Positions 1 through 9,900 of a stretch of DNA of 64,000 bases are shown here, piece after piece (positions within the stretch are counted from its first letter, which is position 1; each line of letters begins with the position of its first letter). Source of the DNA: Flavobacteriales bacterium BRH_c54 (lineage in GTDB: Bacteria > Bacteroidota > Bacteroidia > Flavobacteriales_E > Vicingaceae); contig LADZ01000021.1 of assembly GCA_000961845.1 (NCBI GenBank), forward strand, positions 1 to 64,000, written 5' to 3'. The notes beneath the pieces were generated by a model. It was not told the origin of the DNA and did not search any database. It was given only the letters and a program-made list of their open reading frames with translations. The translations under genes were made by a program, and so were the position numbers.

Positions 1-991
1 AAATAAAATCATTATATTTAATTACTTCAGCTCTAATAAAACCTTTCTCAAAATCGGTATGAATAACACCTGCTGCCTGTGGTGCTGTCATTCCATGCTT
101 AATTGTCCAAGCTCTAACTTCTTTTACACCTGCAGTAAAATAGGTTTCTAAATTTAATAATTTATAAGCCATTTTAATCAACTTGCTTACACCTGCATCA
201 CTTAACCCTAAATCTTGCAAAAACTCCTGACGTTCATCAAAAGTTTCTAACTCAGCAATATCAGCTTCTATTTGAGCACCAATTACCAATACTTCTGCAT
301 TTTCGTCTTTTACTGCTGCTTTTACTTTTTCTACATATTCATTTCCTGTAGCTACAGACCCTTCATCAACATTACAAACATATAGAACCGGCTTATTAGT
401 AAGCAAATGTAAATCCTTTACAAAAACAGCTTCTTCTTTAGTTACTTCAACTGTTCTGGCAGATTTACCCTGATTTAAGGCATCAGCATATCTCTGTAAT
501 ACTTCATTTTCTTTAACGGCTGATTTATCACCTGTCTGCACTTTTCTTTTTACACCGTCTAATTTTTTCTGAACAGTTTCTAAATCTTTCAATTGTAATT
601 CAGTATCAATAATTTCTTTATCTCTAACCGGATCTACAGAACCATCTACATGCACCACATTGCCATCATCAAAACATCTCAACACATGAATAATAGCATC
701 CGTTTCTCTAATATTTGCTAAGAATTTATTACCTAAACCCTCCCCTTTGCTAGCTCCTTTAACCAATCCAGCAATATCAACAATTTCTATAGTAGTTGGT
801 TGCACTTTCTCAGGCTTCACCAATTTTTCTAATTCATTTAGCCTTTCGTCTGGAACAGTAATCACCCCAACATTTGGTTCAATAGTACAAAAAGGAAAAT
901 TTGCCGATTGAGCCTTAGCATTTGATAAACAATTAAACAAAGTTGATTTCCCTACATTTGGTAAACCAACAATTCCGCATTTTAACGCCAT
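1..991 (-). CDS. ychF: Ribosome-binding ATPase YchF, C-terminus cut by window edge
   Basis: OBG-family P-loop ATPase that binds ribosomes. I translated it by hand; it runs off the left edge, so about 330 residues are visible of the roughly 363 usual for the family. Seen: the G1 motif GLPNVGKST near residues 8-16, the G3 motif DIAGLV, and NVDE in place of NKxD. That replacement is the YchF hallmark, known to favour ATP over GTP. Toward the cut end the TGS domain begins (TAGVKEVRAWT). The ATG at 989-991 is followed directly by the P-loop region, and a TAnnTTTG promoter lies about 26 nt upstream. Identification is firm; only the C-terminus is missing. Confidence 0.97.
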   Translation of the reverse strand, partial: MALKCGIVGLPNVGKSTLFNCLSNAKAQSANFPFCTIEPNVGVITVPDERLNELEKLVKPEKVQPTTIEIVDIAGLVKGASKGEGLGNKFLANIRETDAIIHVLRCFDDGNVVHVDGSVDPVRDKEIIDTELQLKDLETVQKKLDGVKRKVQTGDKSAVKENEVLQRYADALNQGKSARTVEVTKEEAVFVKDLHLLTNKPVLYVCNVDEGSVATGNEYVEKVKAAVKDENAEVLVIGAQIEADIAELETFDERQEFLQDLGLSDAGVSKLIKMAYKLLNLETYFTAGVKEVRAWTIKHGMTAPQAAGVIHTDFEKGFIRAEVIKYNDFI

Positions 992-1017
992 ATTCTTCTT
1001 ATAAAATTTTTGAACTG

Positions 1018-1025
1018 CAAATGTA
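1018..1025 (-). promoter_or_regulatory. -7 promoter element of ychF
   Basis: TACATTTG on the minus strand matches the Bacteroidota -7 consensus TAnnTTTG and lies 26 nt upstream of the ychF ATG. The -33 part is not clear. Confidence 0.6.
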
Positions 1026-1147
1026 ACAGATTAATCTATTTTATTGAATGAATTTAAAAGATTGTTGAGTAATAGTTCGTAAAAATGAAATTTAAATATC
1101 TTTAATGAAAAATTCACCTAATAGCTATTTATATCCAATAAGCATTG

Positions 1148-1155
1148 TACCTTTG
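1148..1155 (+). promoter_or_regulatory. -7 promoter element for the 1180 gene
   Basis: TACCTTTG matches TAnnTTTG and ends 24 nt before the ATG at 1180. It lies inside the longer reading frame that opens at 1105, so it argues for 1180 as the real start. Confidence 0.6.
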
Positions 1156-1179
1156 CAATACACAAAAACAATTAAAATT

Positions 1180-1653
1180 ATGAGTGATTTTTCATACGAA
1201 ATAAAAGCAGGCAAAGGTATTAGTAACATTACTTTTGGAAGCAAAAGAGACCAATTAAAACAAATTTTAGGAGAACCTACAGAAAAAGAATTATACAACG
1301 CTACTGAAGATGAAGATTACCAAACAGAAGATTGGCATTATGATGAGTTAGAAACTTCTTTTTCTTTTGATGAAGAAGATGGATGGCGTTTAACCACTGT
1401 TGCTACAAGTTCTCCTGAGGCTACAATTAAAGGCAAAAAATTAATCGGTTTATCTGTTGATGAAACTTTAGCTGAAACAGAAAATATGGATTTAGGTGAA
1501 AACTATTTAGAAGATTTCTCTGAAGAAGGCGAAAATCAAAAACTAATTAGTTTTTTAAATGCAGGTATTAATCTTTGGTTTGAAGATGATGTGCTTTCTG
1601 AAATTCAATGGAGTGTTTTGTGGTCTGATGAGGATACCCCTGAATGGCCATAA
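1180..1653 (+). CDS. Hypothetical acidic protein (157 residues)
   Basis: Not recognised as a named family. The product is soluble and acidic with no signal peptide. It begins MSDFSYEIKAGKGISNITFG, a layout seen in small Bacteroidota proteins where a G-x-x-x-I-x-F-G strand precedes a helix (SKRDQLKQILGEP). Two repeats of that theme may be present, since IKGKKLIGLSVDETLAE resembles the first unit. The frame is open from 1105, but the promoter at 1148-1155 makes the ATG at 1180 the likely start. A strong terminator follows. It is transcribed alone, between divergent ychF and the convergent deacetylase. Function unknown; an immunity-like or SMI1-like role would be speculation. Confidence 0.8.
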   Translation: MSDFSYEIKAGKGISNITFGSKRDQLKQILGEPTEKELYNATEDEDYQTEDWHYDELETSFSFDEEDGWRLTTVATSSPEATIKGKKLIGLSVDETLAETENMDLGENYLEDFSEEGENQKLISFLNAGINLWFEDDVLSEIQWSVLWSDEDTPEWP

Positions 1654-1682
1654 ACCTTAAAAGTTTTAAAAGAAGAATAACA

Positions 1683-1725
1683 AAAAAACTGTCATTTCTA
1701 CATCAAGAAATTGGCAGTTTTTTTT
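1683..1725 (+). terminator. Intrinsic terminator after the 1180 gene
   Basis: AACTGTCATTTCT and AGAAATTGGCAGTT form an imperfect stem with one mismatch or bulge, followed by eight T. It lies 30 nt after the stop codon. Confidence 0.8.
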
Positions 1726-1732
1726 ATCTTAG

Positions 1733-1785
1733 TTCTCGATACTTCAATTTTCCACTATCGTTTCAAATTGCAACTCGAACTGACA
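1733..1785. repeat. REP-like imperfect palindrome (single copy here)
   Basis: On the minus strand the segment reads GTCAGTTCGAG...ATCGAGAAC, with inner arms CAATTT and AAATTG. It resembles short intergenic palindromes that I recall as common in Flavobacteriia genomes. Only one copy was found in this window, so repeat status rests on memory of other genomes. It lies between convergent genes. Confidence 0.4.
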
Positions 1786-1795
1786 AAAAAACTTT

Positions 1796-4276
1796 CTACT
1801 TTATACTTTCAGCTTGCTTATAACTTACCATGTTGGCAAACAATCGGAAAGCACCGCTTACTCCGGCAGGTAACTCTCTAAAAAATGAAACACCTGTATA
1901 AATAAAGCTTCCTTTTCCATAATGAGCTACTAAAACGCTTCCTTTTTTACTCGTTTCCCCTTTATCATTCATCATTAAAATTGGCTGAAATTCTTCGTCC
2001 CACTCATCGGCAAAATATAAGCCTCTTTCTTGCACCCATCCTTCAAAATCATCTTCGGTAAGCTTATTAGGATAATTCAACATAGAATGTTTACCATCTA
2101 CAAAAGTAACATCAGCATTTTCCTCAGTTACTCTATCTTTACTGATGTTAAAGTTATATGGACCAATTTTATCGGTTACCAACCCTCTATTTACGTTGTA
2201 CTGAACAATATAATTTCCTCCATTTTTAATATAATCCATAATTGAAGTGTAAACATTACTCATGTATTTATTGGTGTTATAAGCTCTGATACCACAAATA
2301 ATAGCATCATACTGAGATAGATTTCCATTTTTCAATTTATCTTCATCCAACAATACTACCTGATAACCTAATTGTTCCAAAGCATTTGGCACTTCATCTC
2401 CCGCTCCCATAATGTAACCAATTTTTTGTCCATTGGTTTTTACATCTAGACGAACCATTTTGGCTCTTGCTTCTTTTAAAACGGTTTGTATTTTAATATG
2501 GTCATATTCAATAAAAATAACTTCTTTTGCCGGTACATTATTTATTAATACTTTCATTTCTACTTCAGATGCCGTTGCAGAAGGAGTAACCATAAAAACT
2601 ACTTGCTGCTCTTGATTTTTTTCATCAATAGAAAAATCAGCTAATTCGGGAGTAGCTTTCCAACCTTTTGGCAAAGCTAAGCTTACATTTCCATTCCTAT
2701 TCTTTTCATGCGACTTTATCGTTACCACTACTTTTTTAGGTGTATTATCAGAAAAAACATACACATTTTCAGCAACAGCAGCAGTAATTTTAGGCAAAAC
2801 TACAAATGGTCTGTAAATCTCACCCTTTACCCTATCTGTCCATTTATATTGCAAAGGTTGGGTAATATAAAAAAATGTTCCCTGCACTTCTAACATGATG
2901 GCTGCATAAAGTTTATTTAGGTTTTGAGGAAGTCCAATCATATCTTGCTGAGCAACATCAAATATTCCTTCATAAGGTTTGTTCAGCCAATAAGGGTTGG
3001 TGTTTGCTTCATTTTCACAAACAAAGGGTAGATTAATGTTTTGCATTTCATTTTTTGGTAGCTCTAAGTTAATAGTACTGTCTTTTTCCATAATACCAAT
3101 ATTGGTAAGTTTTACCTTTAAATTACTTCGGTTAACGATATTTATTACACCATTAACCGAAGTTCCTGGTGTTGCACTAAAATCATCGGCAATAAATTCA
3201 GCATGTAGTCCCATGCAAGAGCTTATCAATCTAGAAACTTCTGCCAACTTAACATATTTCCAAGAACTATAAGGCAGGGCATTAATTTTTGTAAATACTT
3301 TCAGTAAAATAGGAACAATTTTTTCGGGATGTTCAGCATCAAAACTGGTAGTTGCCTCTTGAATTAATGCACTAATTTCTTTCCCTCCTTCTATTCTATT
3401 CCAGGAATAATTAATACCGTCAAAAACATCATCTTCAAATTTTTCACCTTTTTGCAACACCAAATACTCCTCTTGCACCCCTCTTACTTTTGCAGCACCA
3501 AACCCTTGACTTTTATGCATGGTTCTGCTTTCCGCAGCTATTTCGCTGTAAGCTTTACCCAATAAAGGATTATAAGTTCCTACATCAACCGTAATGTAAG
3601 CTGGATTGCCTTTAGCTTTTTCAGGCAAGTCTTTATCCCACCAAGTACTGGCATTTAAAAACAACCGTTTGGGCTGCCAAACATCTACATATATCAGTTG
3701 CTCAGGAAATGCAGTAGAATCCGCTGCCAAATCAAATGCTTCTTCAGCCAATATTGCCGAAGCAGTATGGTGACCATGACCTGCATAAGCGGTTTTTGGA
3801 AAACGAGTAATAATTACATCTGGTCTAAATTTTCTGATGATATATACTACATCTGCCAAAACTTTTTGCTTGTCCCACTTAGCAAAAGTTTCTTCAGGAG
3901 TTTTAGAATACCCAAAGTCAACAGCTCTGGTAAAAAATTGTTCGCCACCATCAATTTTTCTAGCTTCCAATAATTCTTGTGTACGCACAACACCCATTAA
4001 ACCACTTTGTTCAGTACCAATTAAATTTTGCCCACCATCACCTCTGGTTAAAGAAAGGTAACCTGTACGCATTAATTTTTCATTTGCCATGTAAGCAATT
4101 AATCGGGTATTTTCATCATCAGGATGAGCAGCTAAGTAAAGTACACTACCTAAAGTATTAAGTTTATTTAATGCTAACTTTATTTCTCCTGCTGTTAATG
4201 GATCTTGAGCATTTGCTTTTGGTATAAATCCTAAAAAAGTAATGACCAAACAAAAAGTGATAATGGGATGCTTCAT
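1796..4276 (-). CDS. Secreted PIG-L/LmbE-family deacetylase (826 residues)
   Basis: Predicted zinc-dependent de-N-acetylase or amidohydrolase exported by a Sec signal peptide (residues 1-23, cut after ANA). The LmbE-type signature AHPDDEN is at residues 50-56, giving likely zinc ligands His51 and Asp54, with a third likely ligand in GHGHHTASA near residue 168. GYLSLTRGDGGQN is also typical of this subgroup. The remaining ~500 residues hold beta-rich regions and a C-terminal Rossmann-like domain (IGYIMGAGDEVPNALEQLGY) resembling class I glutamine amidotransferase-like folds. This long three-part form is common in Bacteroidota, substrate unknown. It is transcribed alone from a promoter at 4300-4307. 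Confidence is high for family and low for substrate. Confidence 0.9.
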   Translation of the reverse strand: MKHPIITFCLVITFLGFIPKANAQDPLTAGEIKLALNKLNTLGSVLYLAAHPDDENTRLIAYMANEKLMRTGYLSLTRGDGGQNLIGTEQSGLMGVVRTQELLEARKIDGGEQFFTRAVDFGYSKTPEETFAKWDKQKVLADVVYIIRKFRPDVIITRFPKTAYAGHGHHTASAILAEEAFDLAADSTAFPEQLIYVDVWQPKRLFLNASTWWDKDLPEKAKGNPAYITVDVGTYNPLLGKAYSEIAAESRTMHKSQGFGAAKVRGVQEEYLVLQKGEKFEDDVFDGINYSWNRIEGGKEISALIQEATTSFDAEHPEKIVPILLKVFTKINALPYSSWKYVKLAEVSRLISSCMGLHAEFIADDFSATPGTSVNGVINIVNRSNLKVKLTNIGIMEKDSTINLELPKNEMQNINLPFVCENEANTNPYWLNKPYEGIFDVAQQDMIGLPQNLNKLYAAIMLEVQGTFFYITQPLQYKWTDRVKGEIYRPFVVLPKITAAVAENVYVFSDNTPKKVVVTIKSHEKNRNGNVSLALPKGWKATPELADFSIDEKNQEQQVVFMVTPSATASEVEMKVLINNVPAKEVIFIEYDHIKIQTVLKEARAKMVRLDVKTNGQKIGYIMGAGDEVPNALEQLGYQVVLLDEDKLKNGNLSQYDAIICGIRAYNTNKYMSNVYTSIMDYIKNGGNYIVQYNVNRGLVTDKIGPYNFNISKDRVTEENADVTFVDGKHSMLNYPNKLTEDDFEGWVQERGLYFADEWDEEFQPILMMNDKGETSKKGSVLVAHYGKGSFIYTGVSFFRELPAGVSGAFRLFANMVSYKQAESIK

Positions 4277-4299
4277 GTATTATTTTTTTTTGAAAGTCC

Positions 4300-4307
4300 C
4301 AAAATTA
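4300..4307 (-). promoter_or_regulatory. -7 promoter element of the PIG-L gene
   Basis: Minus-strand TAATTTTG (TAnnTTTG), 23 nt upstream of the ATG at 4276. Confidence 0.6.
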
Positions 4308-4409
4308 AGGAATTTTGTACAGAGCGATTTTCAATCGGTTTATTGCTTTGTTAATAAAACAAAATAATAGGCTTCATAAAGATTCATAGTAGTTCTCTGT
4401 AAAAAAATC

Positions 4410-4417
4410 TATCTTTG
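4410..4417 (+). promoter_or_regulatory. -7 promoter element of rlmL, four bases from the ATG
   Basis: TATCTTTG matches TAnnTTTG. Only TAAC separates it from the ATG at 4422, so transcription should begin at or beside the start codon. Either the mRNA is leaderless or translation starts at the in-frame ATG at 4443. Confidence 0.6.
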
Positions 4418-4421
4418 TAAC

Positions 4422-5597
4422 ATGTTAGAAAAACCGTTTACCATGGTAGCCAAAACTTCTTTCGGTTTGGAAGATGTTGCTGCCGAAGAATTAGCTCAAT
4501 TAGGAGCTTTGCAAATTGAAAAAGGTATAAGAAGTGTTTCCTTTAAAGGGGATAAAGCCTTATTGTACAATGCCAATATGTGGCTAAGAACAGCAAATAA
4601 AATATTAGTTCCGATACATCAATTTCCTATTAAAGATAGTGATGATTTGTATAACCAAATCAAAAAAATGGAGTGGGAAAACATTTTTGATGTAGATCAA
4701 ACTTTTTTTATTGATGCAGTAGTTTCTTCTACTATATTTAATCACTCACAATTCCCGGCATTAAAAGCCAAAGATGCTATTGCTGATAGATTTAGAGAAA
4801 AATTTAACCGAAGACCAAATGTAGAAAAATTTAATCCTAACATTAAAATTAACCTTTACATCAATCAAAAAAATAGTTGTGTAGTAAGCTTAGATAGCTC
4901 TGGTGATGCTCTTTTTAAAAGAGGTTATAGAGAAAGTCGTAGTGAAGCACCAATTAAGGAAGATTTAGCCGCAGGCATGATTTTATTGAGTGGATGGGAT
5001 AAAAAAGTTCCTCTACTTGATTTGTTTTGTGGCTCAGGAACTATTCTCATAGAGGCTGCTATGATAGCTTTTAACATTGCTCCCAACCTTAAAAGAGCAG
5101 AATTTGGATTTTTTAATTGGAAAGATTTTGATAGCCAACTTTTTAACAAATTAAAGGAAGAAGCTATTGCCAACAAAAAATTTACCAACACTAGAATTAT
5201 TGGTGTGGACAATTCTGGAAGGGTGTTGGGTATGTGCAGAGCTAACCTTAAAAGCATTGATTTATTAGATAAAGTAAGTTTAAAAATTTCTGATTTTCAG
5301 GATTATACACCAAGCACTGAACCTGGAATTATTATTTCTAACCCACCTTACGGAGAAAGAATTGGTGACGAAATTGAAGCACTTTACACCGATTTTGGTG
5401 ATACGCTAAAACAAAAATTTAGTGGTTGGTCGGCATGGATAATAAGCTCTAACATGGAAGCCCTAAAAAATGTAGGACTAAGACCTTCTAAAAAATTAAA
5501 ATTGTTTAATGGAAGTTTGGAATGTAAATTTGTACAGTATGAAATGTATCAAGGGACAAAAAAGATGCACAAAACAGAAAATGCTGTAAATGATTAG
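4422..5597 (+). CDS. rlmL: 23S rRNA (guanine-N2-)-methyltransferase RlmL-type, THUMP domain
   Basis: SAM-dependent methyltransferase expected to make m2G in 23S rRNA (position 2445 in E. coli). N-terminal ferredoxin-like and THUMP regions (about residues 10-155) are followed by a Rossmann methyltransferase with the SAM motif LLDLFCGSGT (about 203-212) and the catalytic NPPYGERIG (about 308-316). At 391 residues it matches only the RlmL half of the fused E. coli RlmKL protein; the RlmK half is absent, as is usual in Bacteroidota. It heads an operon with the 5590 gene (8-nt overlap), pfkA and addA. The start may be 4422 (leaderless) or 4443. Confidence 0.92.
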   Translation: MLEKPFTMVAKTSFGLEDVAAEELAQLGALQIEKGIRSVSFKGDKALLYNANMWLRTANKILVPIHQFPIKDSDDLYNQIKKMEWENIFDVDQTFFIDAVVSSTIFNHSQFPALKAKDAIADRFREKFNRRPNVEKFNPNIKINLYINQKNSCVVSLDSSGDALFKRGYRESRSEAPIKEDLAAGMILLSGWDKKVPLLDLFCGSGTILIEAAMIAFNIAPNLKRAEFGFFNWKDFDSQLFNKLKEEAIANKKFTNTRIIGVDNSGRVLGMCRANLKSIDLLDKVSLKISDFQDYTPSTEPGIIISNPPYGERIGDEIEALYTDFGDTLKQKFSGWSAWIISSNMEALKNVGLRPSKKLKLFNGSLECKFVQYEMYQGTKKMHKTENAVND

Positions 5598-5970
5598 AAA
5601 GGATTACATTCAACGATATTTTGATGAGATGGCTAAGATGTTAGCTAAAATCCTCTTTTTAAAACAAAACAACGAACCCGAGAAAGCCGAAGAATTACTC
5701 AACGAATTTGCTACTGATTTCCTAAAAATAAATTTACAAGACTTATTAAAAACGTCTGAAAACAATTTAATTTCCACATTAATTTCCAAGCATGATTTTG
5801 ATTTAATCCAATTCAAATTATTGGAAGAATTACTATTTCAAAAATTCTTATTAAGACCTACGGATATTTCTTTAAGAAATAGTACTTTAGAAGTCATAAA
5901 TTACATTATTAAAAACGATAGTGATTTTTCTGTAGAACGTCATCAACGTTTGCAAGAATTATCCAACTAA
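5590..5970 (+). CDS. Small helical protein of unknown function (126 residues)
   Basis: No signal peptide or membrane segment. It is predicted almost fully helical with heptad-like leucines, beginning MIRKDYIQRYFDEMAKMLAK. The opening recalls the DUF6483 group, but I cannot confirm that. It overlaps the 3' end of rlmL by 8 nt and precedes pfkA by 11 nt, so it is translated with housekeeping genes. Function unknown. Confidence 0.8.
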   Translation: MIRKDYIQRYFDEMAKMLAKILFLKQNNEPEKAEELLNEFATDFLKINLQDLLKTSENNLISTLISKHDFDLIQFKLLEELLFQKFLLRPTDISLRNSTLEVINYIIKNDSDFSVERHQRLQELSN

Positions 5971-5981
5971 AAAAATAAACC

Positions 5982-6953
5982 ATGCAAAAAATAGGTGTTT
6001 TTACCTCAGGTGGCGATTCTCCAGGAATGAATGCAGCAGTTAGAGCTGTAGTAAGAACTTGTGCTTATCACAATATTCAGGCTTATGGAATTTACGAAGG
6101 CTACAAAGGATTAATTGAAGGAAATATTGAGCCTTTTGGTGCAAGAGATGTTAAAAACATTATTCAGCGAGGAGGTACTGTTCTAAGGAGTGCCAGATGT
6201 AAGGAATTTCACCAATATGAATGGAGAAAAAAAGCTTTTGAAAACATTCAAAAACATAATTTAGATGGCATTGTAGCCATTGGTGGTGACGGTACTTTTA
6301 CAGGGGCAGCTATTTTTAATAGTGAGTTTAATATCCCATTTGTAGGTATTCCCGGAACTATAGATAATGACTTATTTGGAACAGACTACACCATTGGTTA
6401 TGACACAGCACTAAATACAGTAGTTGAAGCAGTAGATAAAATTAGAGATACTGCTAACTCTCACAATCGCTTATTTATTATTGAAGTAATGGGTAGAGAT
6501 GCCGGATTCATTGCTTTACGAAGCGGAATTGGCGTTGGTGCTGAAGCAATTCTAGTTCCTGAAACTCCCTCTTACATTAATGAACTGTTTAAAAAATTAG
6601 ATAGCGACAGACATGGTAGAAAATCCAGCATGATAGTAATTGTTGCCGAAGGTGATGAAACTGGAGGAGCCAATGAAGTAGCCAAACATGTAAAAGAACA
6701 TCATCCCAAATTTGATACTCGCGTAACTATTTTGGGACATATACAACGTGGTGGCAGTCCTTCGGCTATGGACAGAGTACTTGCCAGCCAAATGGGAAAT
6801 GCTGCTGTAAATGCTTTGTTGGATGGTAAAACAAACCTTATGATAGGAGTTGTAAACAATAAAATTGCCTACACTCCTTTTGAAAAAGCCATCAAACACC
6901 ATCAAAAAATTAATACCGATTTACTTTCTTTAGCAGAAATATTATCCTGCTAA
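5982..6953 (+). CDS. pfkA: ATP-dependent 6-phosphofructokinase
   Basis: Phosphorylates fructose 6-phosphate to fructose 1,6-bisphosphate, the committed step of glycolysis. Visible motifs: TSGGDSPGMNAAVRA (ATP site, residues 8-22), GGDGTF (near 104), PGTIDNDL with the catalytic Asp (near 126), EVMGRDAGFIAL (sugar-phosphate binding, near 164) and HIQRGGSPS (near 250). GGDGT rather than GGEDT fits the ATP-dependent type. The length of 323 is normal for a bacterial PfkA. It lies in the rlmL-led operon, 12 nt ahead of the helicase gene. Confidence 0.97.
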   Translation: MQKIGVFTSGGDSPGMNAAVRAVVRTCAYHNIQAYGIYEGYKGLIEGNIEPFGARDVKNIIQRGGTVLRSARCKEFHQYEWRKKAFENIQKHNLDGIVAIGGDGTFTGAAIFNSEFNIPFVGIPGTIDNDLFGTDYTIGYDTALNTVVEAVDKIRDTANSHNRLFIIEVMGRDAGFIALRSGIGVGAEAILVPETPSYINELFKKLDSDRHGRKSSMIVIVAEGDETGGANEVAKHVKEHHPKFDTRVTILGHIQRGGSPSAMDRVLASQMGNAAVNALLDGKTNLMIGVVNNKIAYTPFEKAIKHHQKINTDLLSLAEILSC

Positions 6954-6965
6954 AAACTTATAAAT

Positions 6966-9900
6966 TTGAGAAACTTAGTCCTATATAACTCTTCTGCCGG
7001 ATCCGGAAAAACTTATACTTTAGTAAAAGAATTTTTGCTACGTGTATTGGCTGAAAACACCGAATTTCCTGCTTATTACAAACATATTCTTGCCATAACT
7101 TTTACCAATAAAGCTGCCGCAGAAATGAAAGAAAGAGTGATTAAGGCACTAGAAGATTTTGCGTCAGACCAACCATTAGAAGGCACTTCCAATTTTTTAA
7201 TGAACGATTTACTACTAAGTGAAGCTGAGGGCGGACTTGGAATTACAAAAGAAAAACTCATTAATAAAAGCGAAGTTGTTTTACGACATATTCTTCATCA
7301 TTACAATGATTTAGCCATCAGCACCATTGATAAATTTACCCATAAAATCATTAGAACTTTTGCTCACGATTTGCACTTGCCCATCAATTTTGAAATTGAG
7401 CTGCAAGAAAGTGAAGTATTGACAAAAGCGGTTGACTTACTAATTGCCCAAGTTGGAAAAGATGATAAAATAACCAAATTAATGGTTGATTTTTCTGTGT
7501 ACAAAGCTAATGAAGAAGCTGGCTGGAATATTGAAAAAGACTTAATAAGTTTTGCTCAAACCCTTTTACAGGAAAACGGCAGCTATTTTGCCAATCAACT
7601 TAACGAATTATCAGTTGATGATTTTTACCTCATAAAAAAAGAGTTGGAAACCATTATTACATTTTTTGAAGATGAAACTGAAAAAATAGCTAACGAAGCC
7701 TTATCCTTAATAAAATCTAAAGGCTTAGCCGATAATGATTTTAGTTCAAGTTATATCCCTAAATACTTCATCAAACAAATTAACAAAAACTATGACCCAC
7801 CGACAAACTCTATTGTTAAAATGTTTAGTAGCGAACAAAATTGGTATGCCCAAAAAACTCCCGAAAACATAAAACAAACCATTGATGGAATAACTAACGA
7901 ACTTACTTCTTACTACCATAAGTTAGAAAATTTAAAAGTAGAAAAATACAGCGATTACCTCATTACCACATCTATCCATAAAAATATTTTTGTACTGGCA
8001 GTTATTAATGAAATTGAAAAATCTATTGAAAACATTAAACAAGAAAACAATGTACTTAGTTTTTCCGATTTTAATAAAAAAATTGCTCATGTAATTGCTA
8101 ACGAGTCTATTCCTTTTATTTACGAACGTTTAGGCGAAAAATATTACCACTATCTTATAGATGAATTTCAAGATACTTCTGTAATTCAGTGGTTCAATCT
8201 CATTCCGTTGGTAGATAATTCTTTAGCTAACAACAGGTTTAACATGGTGGTTGGAGATGCCAAACAATCTATTTACAGATGGAGAGGTGGCGAAGTAGAG
8301 CAAATTATTCAATTCCCTAAAATTGTAGAAAAAACAGGCATTATAAATAAAGAACTGCATACTATTAATGCTTCTTTTGATAGAAATATCAACAGAAAAA
8401 ACCTGAACAATAATTTTCGTTCTACTGCCGAAATTGTCGATTTTAACAACCAGTTTTTTCAGTTTGTAGCCCAACAAATGCCCGAAGAATATCAAAATCT
8501 TTATAAAGACCTTAACCAAGGTTTTAATCCCGAAAATACAGGTGGAGGAATAGAAATAAGCTTTTTTGAAACCGATGATAAAGAAGCATTGTTGGAGTTG
8601 AATACACAACAAACCTTACAAATTATTCATCAGCTAACAAAAGAAGGTTACCAACTAAACGATATTGCCATTCTTACACGAGCCAATAGTGAAGCGGCAA
8701 AAATAGCTTCATTTTTACTAGATAATAATATTGATGTTATTTCTTCAGAAAGCTTGTTGCTAAACAACTCTAAAGAGGTTAACTTTTTGGTTACTTTTTT
8801 AAAGTACTTAATCTATCCTAACGAAAAAAGTATTCAATTGGCGTTACTTTCTCTAATGCCGGATTCGTTAGCCAACGATGCGGCAATTTTTGAACTCTTT
8901 ATTTCTTCATCATCAAAAAAAGAAGATGTATTGGCAACTTTCTTAAAAATGAACGATTTAGAGTTAGATAAAAACATCATCAACCAGTTTTCGCTCTATG
9001 AATTAACCGAATTTTTAATTAACCATTTTTCTTTGTCTGATGAAACCAACATTTACATTCAGTTTTTCTTAGATAAAGTGTATGAATTTACCGTAAAAAA
9101 AGGCAATTCTATCAACAGTTTTGTTGAATGGTGGAATGATAAAAGTGAAAAGTTTTCCATCATCATCCCTGAAGGAATTGAAGCGGTAAACATTATGACG
9201 ATTCATAAATCTAAAGGATTGGAATTTCCAATTGTAATTTATCCTTTTGCCAATAATGCAGCAAGGGGCAACAATAGAATGTTTTGGATAGAAAAAACAC
9301 CGGTAGAAAAATTGCCTGTCGCCCTACTCCCAATGAATAAAGATATTTTAAACACCGAATACGCTTACATTTATCAAAATGAAGAAAATAAAGCTATATT
9401 AGACCTTGTGAATGTGCTTTATGTAGCATTTACTCGACCAAAAGACAGGTTGTATATTTTATCCAACTTTATTCCAAATAAAAGTGAGAAAGTTGCTGCC
9501 AATCAGTTTCTTTATAACTATTGTACTAACTTCACTCCTATTAAAACAGCATTGCCCACTTACCGTTTTGGGTTATTTAACAAAAAAGATACTTCCGAGA
9601 AACAAGGTGAACAAAGCAATAGCGATAAGTTTGGTAAGATTATTCACAACAATTGGAGAGAAAAAATAAAGATAAGCTTTCAAGCTCCAAAAGTATGGGA
9701 AGTTGAAAATCCGGAACAAATTGGTGAACACGGTTCTTCCATTCATGCTATTTTAGCTGATATTAAAACAGTCTCTGATATTGAAAAAACAACTGACAGA
9801 TATGTGAGTAAAGGTATTATATCCATTGAAGAATCTAAAGAGTTATTGGTTCAACTACAAAATTTATTCAGTAATCCTGCTATACATTTTTTGTTTGATG

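Noticed and set aside
2030-4161. Several plus-strand frames opposite the PIG-L gene
   Set aside because: All are antisense shadows of a clear protein; none has family features or a promoter.
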